DNA of 64,000 bases from Hyphomicrobium denitrificans ATCC 51888 (lineage in GTDB: Bacteria > Pseudomonadota > Alphaproteobacteria > Rhizobiales > Hyphomicrobiaceae), in assembly GCF_000143145.1 (NCBI RefSeq), contig NC_014313.1, positions 2,418,001 to 2,482,000 of the forward strand. Reading direction: 5' to 3'. Positions 55,632 through 64,000 of this stretch are shown here, one piece after another. A program made the translations under genes and the position numbers. The notes below the pieces were generated by a model. It had not been told where the DNA came from. It ran no database searches and saw only the letters and a list, made by a program, of their open reading frames with translations. How positions within the stretch are numbered: the stretch's first letter is position 1; the number at the start of each line of letters is the position of its first letter.

Positions 55632-56972
55632 ATGAGCGACAATGTAAGTGACCGGACGCAAGGGGACGGGCCTGTTCTGCGCCGCTCGATCGGCACGACA
55701 CAGCTCGCGCTCTACGCGCTCGGCAGCATGGTCGGGTCGGGGATTTACGGACTGATCGGAAAGGCTGCCGGCGAGGCCGGATCTGCGGTCTGGTTGTCGT
55801 TTGTCGTCGCGCTCTGCGCCGCTCTGCTGACGTCGCTTTCCTATGCGTCGCTCGGCTCGCGCTATCCGAGGGCGGGAGGCGCCGCGTACGTGACGGGGCG
55901 CGCGTTTCGCCTTCCAATCGTGAGCTTCATCATCGGGCTCGCGCTTGTGGCTTCGGGCCTGACGTCGATCGCAACGCAATCCAAAATTTTCGCCACCATC
56001 CTTGCGGATATCGCGGGCCTCGAACAGCTTTCACCGACATTCATCGCCATCGGATTTCTTCTCATTCTCGGCGGCATCGTCTTTCGCGGCATCCGCGAGA
56101 GCATGTGGGTCAACGTGGTTTGCACGCTGATGGAAGTCGGCGGTTTGCTGCTCGTGATTGCATCCGGCATTTCCTACTGGGGCAGCGTCGACTACTTCCA
56201 GACGCCGCCGGAACGCGCGGATACGGCCTTCGGCGTGATCGTACTGCAGGCGTCGGTGTTGACGTTCTTCGCGTTCATCGGATTCGAGGATGCGATCAAC
56301 GTCGCGGAGGAATGCAAAGATCCGGAGCGGACTATTCCGCGCGGTCTGATCATCGCGACCTTTACGGCGGCGCTGCTCTACATAGCGGTCGCGGTCACTG
56401 CCGTGTCGGTTGTCCCGTGGCATGAGCTGGCGACGACATCGAGCCCGCTGACTGAAGTCATGCGCCGCAGCGCGCCGGGAATTCCGCCAGGCATCATGAC
56501 ATTCATTGCGCTGTTCTCGGTCGCGAACACTGCGCTCGTGAATTACGTCACGGCCTCGCGCCTGATCTACGGCATGTCCGGACAAGGATTGCTGCCGAAT
56601 CATTTCGGGCGGCTCCACGCGAAGCAACGCACGCCGCATATCGCCGTGCTGGCGCTGCTTGCGGTGTCCCTGCTGCTGGTGATTGCGGGCGGCATCGCCG
56701 ACCTTGCTGCGGCGACCGTCTTGCTGCTTCTTGTGGTGTTCATCGCCGTCAATGCTTCGCTCGTTACGCTCAAGCGCCGCGCCGACGAAAAGCCGGGCCA
56801 GTTCGAAATACCGGTGATCCTGCCGCTTGCGGGAATTGCCGTTTGCACGGGTCTGCTTTTGACGCGACTGGCAAGCAGCGACTGGCGCGCGCCCGCTCTC
56901 GCAGGCGCGCTGATCGCCCTGATCCTCGCGCTTTACGCAGTGCTTCGGATGGGAAAATCGGACGTCCGGTGA
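55632..56972 (+). CDS. APC-family amino acid permease
   Basis: 446 residues with twelve predicted membrane segments. The APC consensus is visible: ALYALGSMVGSGIYGLIGKAAG at the first helix and FFAFIGFEDAINVAEECKDPERTIPRG at the sixth/loop. It carries an amino acid or amine with a proton. The specific substrate is not evident. It begins 42 bases after the ParA-partner gene and ends 4 bases before the convergent flavin-type gene. Confidence 0.93.
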   Translation: MSDNVSDRTQGDGPVLRRSIGTTQLALYALGSMVGSGIYGLIGKAAGEAGSAVWLSFVVALCAALLTSLSYASLGSRYPRAGGAAYVTGRAFRLPIVSFIIGLALVASGLTSIATQSKIFATILADIAGLEQLSPTFIAIGFLLILGGIVFRGIRESMWVNVVCTLMEVGGLLLVIASGISYWGSVDYFQTPPERADTAFGVIVLQASVLTFFAFIGFEDAINVAEECKDPERTIPRGLIIATFTAALLYIAVAVTAVSVVPWHELATTSSPLTEVMRRSAPGIPPGIMTFIALFSVANTALVNYVTASRLIYGMSGQGLLPNHFGRLHAKQRTPHIAVLALLAVSLLLVIAGGIADLAAATVLLLLVVFIAVNASLVTLKRRADEKPGQFEIPVILPLAGIAVCTGLLLTRLASSDWRAPALAGALIALILALYAVLRMGKSDVR

Positions 56973-56976
56973 GCCT

Positions 56977-57591
56977 TCATTGCGCCTTGGAGTCGTTGCG
57001 CAGGCGGGCATTTTCCGTTTCGAGATCGGCGATCCGCGTTTGCAGCCGTCCAATCGCGCCTGCCACTTCGTCAAATGGCAGCATCCGCGGAATATGCTGC
57101 GGGCAGTTCTGATCCCAGGCTTCGATCGTGAAGACGATCACGCGTTCCGGCCGCGCGCGATATGTCGGATCGCTCAGCTTCGACAGCAGCTCGTCATCGC
57201 CTTCGATCACCTTCGCCGTACCCCAGAGCTTTACGCGCCGCTGATGCACGTAATCCATGATGAATATGTAGGCTTTCGGATTCTCGGCGAGATTGCCGAT
57301 CGTGATGTACTGCCGGTTTCCAACATAATCAGCGAACGCCAGCCTCTTGTCGTCGAGGATCTTGAGAAACCCCGCGGGCCCGCCGCGATGCTGGATGTAA
57401 GGCTGGCCGTCGGCGCTCGCCGTTGCAAGGTAGAAGGAGCGCGCATCGGCGATGAATGCGGTGAGGTCCGGCGTGACGGTGCTCGGCCAGCCCCTCGTAC
57501 GTTCCATCCGCTCGTATTGAAGACGCGAACCGCGCTTTGACTGTTCGGCCTTGACGGACGGTGTGAATGCGATGTCGGAAGCAATTTGCAT
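56977..57591 (-). CDS. Pyridoxamine-oxidase-like flavin protein
   Basis: 204 residues of the PPOX/flavin split-barrel type: FIADARSFYLATASADGQPYIQHRGGPAGFLKILDDKRLAFADYVGNRQYITIGNL. This subgroup is often labelled PPOX-family and binds FMN or F420-like cofactors. The last 30 residues (VAGAIGRLQTRIADLETENARLRND) form a coiled coil. GGGAGA 9 bases upstream supports the ATG at 57591. It follows folP by 31 bases on the same strand and may be its co-transcript. Confidence 0.85.
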   Translation of the reverse strand: MQIASDIAFTPSVKAEQSKRGSRLQYERMERTRGWPSTVTPDLTAFIADARSFYLATASADGQPYIQHRGGPAGFLKILDDKRLAFADYVGNRQYITIGNLAENPKAYIFIMDYVHQRRVKLWGTAKVIEGDDELLSKLSDPTYRARPERVIVFTIEAWDQNCPQHIPRMLPFDEVAGAIGRLQTRIADLETENARLRNDSKAQ

Positions 57592-57622
57592 CAGAGCCAA
57601 TCTCCCGCGCTTGATCCCTCGG

Positions 57623-58726
57623 TTAATCCAACCCCTTTTCGGTGCCCGCCGTACAGGCGCGCCAGACCTCGATCGCCTGCTTCGTTTCCTTGACGTCGTG
57701 AACGCGCACGATCTGCACGCCCGATCCGACACCCGCGATGGCCGTCGCCAGCGATCCCGACACGCGATCCTTCGCGTCATCGACGTTGCAGAGCTGGCCG
57801 ATCATTTTCTTGCGGCTCGCACCGAGAAGGATCGGCACGCCGAGACCGTGATAGAGCGACAGCCCCGCCATCACCGCGACGTTGTGATGAAGGTGCTTGC
57901 CGAAGCCGATGCCGGGATCAACGACGATTTTCGATTTCGGGATTCCGGCGGCGACACAGGCCTGCACGCGGCTTTCGAGGTAATCGAATACGTCGAGGAC
58001 GACATCGTCATACTGCGGATTGTCGTTCATCGTTTTCGGATCGCCCTGCGCGTGCATGATGACGACGGGCAGCTCGGTTTCAGCCGCGACGGCGAGCGAG
58101 TCCGGATCATGCGTGAACGCCGAGACGTCATTCAGAATGTCGGCCCCGGCAGCGGCGGCGCGGCGCATCACCTCGGCCTTGCGCGTATCGATTGAGATCA
58201 CGGCGTCGGTGCGGGCGCGCAGGCCTTCGATGACCGGGAGGACGCGACGCAGTTCCTCGTCGAGTGCAACAGCGTCCGACTGCGGGCGCGTGCTCTCGCC
58301 GCCGATATCGAGGATGTCGGCGCCTTCGGCGACGAGCTGAAGACCGTGCGCGATTGCCTTCTCGGCGTCGAGGTTTTCGCCGCCGTCGGAGAAGCTGTCC
58401 GGCGTGACGTTGACGATGCCCATGATGCGGGGCCGGTCGAGCGACAATCCGGCGATGCGTGGACGCTGCGTGGATAGTTCCTCGAGGATGTCGGCTGCCG
58501 CCAGAGCCTCGCGGCCCCAGTCGCCGCTGAACGCATCGCCGAGGACGATCGTGCGCCGCTTCGTTTCCGGCGTCGCGCGCGTCAAGACATCCAGCGCGGC
58601 GAACGACAAGCGCCCGCCTGCGAGCGGCAATCCGCGCCATTCCGGGATATCGGGCTCGTCGATGGCGCGGCGTCGGCTCCTGTCCCAGAAGATCGCAGTC
58701 GGCTGGAGGTAAATCGAGCGTTTCAT
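57623..58726 (-). CDS. folP: Dihydropteroate synthase with N-terminal extension
   Basis: 367 residues. FolP condenses pABA with dihydropterin pyrophosphate in folate synthesis and is the sulfonamide target. NVTPDSFSDGG is the pterin motif, IDTRKAEVM and GASRKKMIG complete the site. Typical FolP is about 270-290 residues; here about 95 N-terminal residues (YLQPTAIFWDRSRRRAI...) precede the barrel, as in some Alphaproteobacteria. It lies downstream of ftsH on the same strand, after a 333-base gap and terminator. Confidence 0.95.
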   Translation of the reverse strand: MKRSIYLQPTAIFWDRSRRRAIDEPDIPEWRGLPLAGGRLSFAALDVLTRATPETKRRTIVLGDAFSGDWGREALAAADILEELSTQRPRIAGLSLDRPRIMGIVNVTPDSFSDGGENLDAEKAIAHGLQLVAEGADILDIGGESTRPQSDAVALDEELRRVLPVIEGLRARTDAVISIDTRKAEVMRRAAAAGADILNDVSAFTHDPDSLAVAAETELPVVIMHAQGDPKTMNDNPQYDDVVLDVFDYLESRVQACVAAGIPKSKIVVDPGIGFGKHLHHNVAVMAGLSLYHGLGVPILLGASRKKMIGQLCNVDDAKDRVSGSLATAIAGVGSGVQIVRVHDVKETKQAIEVWRACTAGTEKGLD

Positions 58727-58913
58727 TCGGCGTCCGTGTCCATCGCTGTGCAGGTGTTCTTACGAGAAAAGTTTCAAACGTGCGCCTGGATTTTCACGCC
58801 GCGCCGTCGAAGGGGGGGCGGAGATGCGCGAGCCGTTGGACGAGTTGACGTTGGTCGCTGATGGGGTCGGTCAGGCCGTTGATATTCCGCCTGGCTCTCC
58901 ACCCCACCCCTGA

Positions 58914-58936
58914 CCCCTCCCCGTCAAGGGGAGGGG
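58914..58936. repeat. REP-like palindrome in the ftsH-folP gap
   Basis: CCCCTCCCC and GGGGAGGGG form a perfect 9-bp stem with loop GTCAA, with flanking CACCCCTGA, the layout of a common Hyphomicrobiales intergenic repeat. The 333-base gap (58727-59059) otherwise has only the ftsH terminator and no gene. Confidence 0.6.
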
Positions 58937-59001
58937 AATTAGAGCGGAGCTTCGTCGGCGTCTTCACTCGGACTGATGGCTCTGTTGGAGGTCGGCAAAC
59001 A

Positions 59002-59030
59002 AAACGGCCGCGAGCGGGTCGCGGCCGTTT
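59002..59030 (-). terminator. Strong terminator after ftsH
   Basis: AAACGGCCGCGA and TCGCGGCCGTTT form a perfect 12-bp stem with loop GCGGG (plus strand). On the minus strand it is followed by TTTTGTTTG. It is 30 bases past the ftsH stop. Confidence 0.9.
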
Positions 59031-59059
59031 GATCGTGGATCGTGCGTTTGAGCGGAGGC

Positions 59060-61015
<1,956 letters not shown>

Positions 61016-61090
61016 TTGGTTCCCTGTTTAGGCCAGTGACGCGGCCAGCGTTCTGGGCTCCGGCTGAGCATGGGGCCGGGTTCCCGCTTA

Positions 61091-61119
61091 ACATAAGAGG
61101 CTCGACACATCCGCACAAG
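61091..61119 (-). promoter_or_regulatory. Heat-shock (sigma-32) promoter of ftsH
   Basis: On the minus strand CTTG (61119-61116), an 18-base spacer and CTTATGT (61097-61091) match the alphaproteobacterial sigma-32 consensus CTTG-N17/18-CYTATNT. It lies about 75 bases before the ftsH start, so ftsH has its own heat-inducible start inside the tilS-ftsH gap. Confidence 0.7.
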
Positions 61120-61146
61120 TTCGGCCTACAGCCTGCCGATAAATCC

Positions 61147-62478
61147 TTAACAAGCAGCCGCGGCTGCCAATGCCTTGAGTTGGCAGCCCGTCTCCTCAAG
61201 CGACGCCTGCGATGCGACGGCGAAGGGGGCGAGCGACGGCACCGCGACCAAATCGTCACCCTGCCAGAACGACGGCAGCGCATGTGCCGCCCGCGACGGC
61301 GGCCGATATTTAGCGGCGAGACGGCCCGCAATCCTCGCGTAATTCTCCGCGCCGAGCGGACGTACTTTTACCGCCCCGATCGCGTCCGCCGCACGCTGGA
61401 CAATGAACCTGCGATCCCACGTCCGGCTCTCACCTGGAGATAGAATAAGGTCAGACTGCGTGAGCCGCCCCGCCTCGCGCCAGACGCGGACGAAACGGCT
61501 GCCGCTGGAGACCATCACGCCGCCGAGCGTTGCAGTACTTTTGTCTTCCGCCTGAAGTCGAGCCGTGAGGTCTTCGATTTCGACAAGGTCGGGTCGTTCG
61601 CTGGCGCCTCCGTAACGTGCGATGAGGCTCCCGAGAAGGCGCTGGCGGAGCAACGCGGGACCGGCGCGGAAGGCGTTGCGGTCGAAGGCGGCGAAGACTT
61701 CGTTTCCGAACGAGAGCGCGAGAGTCGCGGCGAAGCATTCGTCGGCGTAACGCAACGCGGCCTCCGCCTCACCGAGACGCCGTGCGGATGTTGCCAACGC
61801 CGCAGGCGAAATTCCGGCCGCATCGAGATCGGAGAGCGCACTTCGCATGCGCGCGCGCTCATAGCGATGATCCGAGTTGCTCGGATCATCGACACTCGAT
61901 AGCCCGCGTGCTTCGAGCGTTGCGATGAGGCGGGATTTGGCGAACGCCAGCAGCGGCCGCACGAGGCTGACGGTCGAGCCTTCGTGCAACACGCGTTCGG
62001 CCGGCATTCCGGCGAGCCCGTTGACGCCGGCTCCGCGTGCGAGGCGCATGGCGAACGTCTCGGCCTGATCGCCTTGATGATGCGCGGTGACGACGGCGAC
62101 ATCGCTCGCGCTCAGCGCGCGTGCATGATCATCGAGCAGCCGGTAACGTGCGCGGCGTGCGGCGTCGGGAATGCCGCGCGACGGCTTCTCGCCCGTCCAA
62201 GGCAATGTGACGTGCGGCAGTCCTAATCGCTGCGCTTCGCTTGCGACGAACTCGGCTTCGCGCGGAGATTCGGGACGCAGTCCGTGATCGACCGTTGCGA
62301 CGGAGAGCGATGGCGGAGCGCCGTTTCGGCGTTGACGCCATTCGGAGGCCAGCACGAGCAGAGCCATGCTATCCGGTCCGCCCGAAACTGCGAGGACGAC
62401 GTGCTCAAACTTCGCGAGCGGCTCGAACGCGGCGTCCGCTTCGTCTGGTGTGATCGGCAGATGTGAGCCGCGCGACAT
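61147..62478 (-). CDS. tilS: tRNA(Ile)-lysidine synthetase
   Basis: 443 residues. TilS adds lysine to C34 of tRNA-Ile(CAU), which lets it read AUA. The PP-loop SGGPDSMALL is near residue 33. ATVDHGLRPESPREAEFV and AHHQGDQAETFAMRLARGAG complete the active site, and a C-terminal TilS-type domain follows. It starts 23 bases after cpoB and is in the tol-pal/ftsH order usual for this class. Confidence 0.96.
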   Translation of the reverse strand: MSRGSHLPITPDEADAAFEPLAKFEHVVLAVSGGPDSMALLVLASEWRQRRNGAPPSLSVATVDHGLRPESPREAEFVASEAQRLGLPHVTLPWTGEKPSRGIPDAARRARYRLLDDHARALSASDVAVVTAHHQGDQAETFAMRLARGAGVNGLAGMPAERVLHEGSTVSLVRPLLAFAKSRLIATLEARGLSSVDDPSNSDHRYERARMRSALSDLDAAGISPAALATSARRLGEAEAALRYADECFAATLALSFGNEVFAAFDRNAFRAGPALLRQRLLGSLIARYGGASERPDLVEIEDLTARLQAEDKSTATLGGVMVSSGSRFVRVWREAGRLTQSDLILSPGESRTWDRRFIVQRAADAIGAVKVRPLGAENYARIAGRLAAKYRPPSRAAHALPSFWQGDDLVAVPSLAPFAVASQASLEETGCQLKALAAAAAC

Positions 62479-62501
62479 CGCTCTTCACCGCCAGCTACGC
62501 G

Positions 62502-63503
62502 TTACTGGCACCCGACGCGCTGACGTTCGCTCTGTGCGCGCGTCTTGACGCTCTTGGGAGCCGTCGGAAACTTGGTCGCCAACTCAGCGAACGAGGAGCA
62601 CGCCGCATCTTTCTGACCAAGACGATCGAGCGACATCGCGAGTTTCAGCAAGCTGTCGGGGGCCTTCGCGCCTTGCGCGTACGTTTGATAGCCCTTCAAG
62701 AATGCGCTTGCGGCAGCCTTGTATTGCCCGCGGACGAAATGCGTTTCGCCGAGCCAGTATTGCGCGTTGCCGGAAAGCGAGTCGTTCGGAAACTTCTTCA
62801 AGAACTCAGTGAACGACGTTTCCGCCGCGCCGTAATCGCGCTGCAAGAGATAGCCGTAAGCCTGCTCATAGAGCTGTTTCGGATCGTTGCTCGACTCACT
62901 GGCCGGAGCCAACGCCGCCGTTGCGACCGATGCCGGCGGCGCTTCCGCGGCCGGGTTTCCAGCGGCCGGAGCAGCGTTCGGCGAATGCGCGCTATCGCTG
63001 CTGAGCAAACCGCCGATCGCGTCCTCGCCCGCGGCGACCGTCGTCGAGCCGAATCCGGGGCTTGGCTCGCCATCGTGTGCTTGCGGGTAGGTTCCGTCAG
63101 CAGCCGACGCAGTGGCCGAGGATGGCGGGATGTCGGACCGGCGCGGCGTACCGCCGAGGCTGCGAACCTGATCGGAAAGCTGCTGGACCTGAGCGGTCAG
63201 CGCGCGGATCTGAGTCTCGAGACTTTCGATGCGCGCCGCATCGCCGTCGCCTCCGGCTGTCGAAGCCGGAAATGGCGCGGGCGCGGAGCCACCGCTCTTC
63301 GCCAACGTCTCGAGCGTGCCGACGACGACCTGCATATCGACGAGTTGTTCTTCGAGCGACTGAACGCGCGTCTGCAGCCCGCTGTCAGCCGCCTTCGGCG
63401 CTTTATCCTTGGACTGAGCAAGCGCAGGCGTCGCCGCGACAAGCAACGCGACTGCCGCCACAGGAATTCCGAACCGAACTGGAATCAGTTTGCGCTTAGC
63501 CAT
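62502..63503 (-). CDS. cpoB: CpoB / YbgF, Tol-Pal associated
   Basis: 333 residues. A signal peptide (about 1-29) is followed by a coiled coil (TRVQSLEEQLVDMQVVVGTLETLA) that trimerises, then a second coil (ARIESLETQIRALTAQVQQLSDQVRSLGG), a Pro/Ser/Ala linker and C-terminal TPR repeats: LYEQAYGYLLQRDYGAAETSFTEFLKKFP. CpoB coordinates peptidoglycan synthesis with outer-membrane constriction at division. It precedes tilS by 23 bases. Confidence 0.96.
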   Translation of the reverse strand: MAKRKLIPVRFGIPVAAVALLVAATPALAQSKDKAPKAADSGLQTRVQSLEEQLVDMQVVVGTLETLAKSGGSAPAPFPASTAGGDGDAARIESLETQIRALTAQVQQLSDQVRSLGGTPRRSDIPPSSATASAADGTYPQAHDGEPSPGFGSTTVAAGEDAIGGLLSSDSAHSPNAAPAAGNPAAEAPPASVATAALAPASESSNDPKQLYEQAYGYLLQRDYGAAETSFTEFLKKFPNDSLSGNAQYWLGETHFVRGQYKAAASAFLKGYQTYAQGAKAPDSLLKLAMSLDRLGQKDAACSSFAELATKFPTAPKSVKTRAQSERQRVGCQ

Positions 63504-63676
63504 GCCCTGGCCCTGCTCCGTATGATTCTATCAAAGCTACTCGTTTCGATATCGGCGCCGAGTCTAGCACAGCTATCGCGTATCGACCTGTCTCGTGCGC
63601 CCGATATTGGGCAAAATCAAATGAAGAGTCATGAGCTTCCCCGCCCATGCGGCAATCGCGGCGAAGCCAAGACGGC

Positions 63677-64000
63677 TTATTGCGCCACTTGGCCCGTCTC
63701 GGCGGGGCGGCCCGACAATCCTCTAGGCGGCCGCGTTGTGGACGATTGCATGCTCGATCTTATCGGATCCTGATCGCGAAGATCATTAATGAAAACTTCG
63801 GCGTTGCGATTCTGCGCCCGGCACATCGACGTCGAGCAGACCGCAACCTTGTCGTCGTTGCCCGTTGGTCTCAGGTCGACGCGACTCGCATCGAGTCCCG
63901 CCGCGATCAAACGATCGCGCACGGCTTCGGCCCGCTGCTTGGACAAGGTTTGCGCGGATCGCCGGTCACCGCCATCGTCGGAGCGGCCAATCACCGTGAT
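63677..64000 (-). CDS. OmpA/Pal-like C-terminal domain, partial
   Basis: The C-terminal 107 codons of a gene that runs off the right edge. The fragment carries an OmpA-like peptidoglycan-binding pattern: ITVIGRSDDGG, LSKQRAEAVRDRLIAAGLDASRVDLRPTGNDD and AQNRNAEVFI. Its place before cpoB suggests Pal, the outer-membrane lipoprotein of the Tol system. Two features differ from typical Pal: a Cys pair (CSTSMC) and a 36-residue tail after the usual end. So either it is an unusual Pal or another OmpA-family protein. Confidence 0.72.
   Translation of the reverse strand: MTVIGRSDDGGDRRSAQTLSKQRAEAVRDRLIAAGLDASRVDLRPTGNDDKVAVCSTSMCRAQNRNAEVFINDLRDQDPIRSSMQSSTTRPPRGLSGRPAETGQVAQ

Overview
The window reads as a chromosomal segment of an alphaproteobacterium of the order Hyphomicrobiales (Rhizobiales), possibly near Hyphomicrobium; genus is inference. 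The pointers are GC-rich coding DNA, families typical of this group (Usg, DUF1285, DUF1217 flagellar-type repeats, alpha-type SerC, an AsmA/DUF3971 giant protein), and regulatory words of this group: an Irr-type ICE box, a perfect CtrA box, an EcfG-type promoter and an alphaproteobacterial heat-shock promoter. I saw no rRNA, tRNA, CRISPR array, integrase, transposase or prophage. The two window edges cut an IscR-like gene (left) and an OmpA/Pal-like gene (right).

Layout. 1-11.1 kb: start of an iscR-like gene divergent from an alpha/beta hydrolase, with an Irr box between them; anmK divergent from tyrS; a 1271-residue AsmA-like protein; a Bcp peroxiredoxin; a bactofilin; an acetyltransferase, a small lipoprotein, MarC and Usg. 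11.2-15.8 kb: ECF sigma factor, DUF4142 protein and cupredoxin, facing a DUF4118/HisKA_2 histidine kinase; a small secreted protein; a cold-shock protein; DUF1285. 15.9-25.6 kb: a long co-directional run with a MoxR ATPase, a DUF58 protein, two very large membrane-anchored proteins (BatA-like/DUF4159 and vWA/amidotransferase-like), a dehydrogenase-like protein lacking catalytic features, and a zinc-phospholipase-like domain fused to a DUF4332 helix-hairpin-helix region. 25.7-27.9 kb: promoter, TPP riboswitch and thiC.

27.9-45.6 kb is a mixed accessory and envelope region: small membrane and secreted proteins, a 25-codon ORF with a near-ideal Shine-Dalgarno, a candidate structured small RNA, two paralogous polysaccharide deacetylases, a second bactofilin, CorA, two RlpA paralogs, an LprI-like protein, an XRE regulator, a patatin, a metallophosphoesterase, Nudix-like proteins, acetyltransferases, an orphan six-unit DUF1217 protein and a small membrane protein behind an EcfG promoter. 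45.7-54 kb: purA, a DUF4139 protein, serC, two outer-membrane beta-barrel proteins (one behind a CtrA box) and glmM. 54.2-57.6 kb: an orphan ParA-type ATPase with an uncharacterised partner, an APC permease and a flavin-type oxidase. 57.6-64 kb: folP, ftsH, tilS, cpoB and a Pal-like end, the usual alphaproteobacterial tol-pal/ftsH order, with folP and glmM separated by the ParA/permease insertion.

The main theme is the cell envelope: peptidoglycan recycling and synthesis (anmK, glmM, deacetylases, RlpA), Tol-Pal, outer-membrane proteins and bactofilins. The best candidates for undescribed biology are the MoxR/DUF58/DUF4159 run with its unusual downstream genes, the ParA plus partner pair, and the 29.4-29.9 kb intergenic transcripts.
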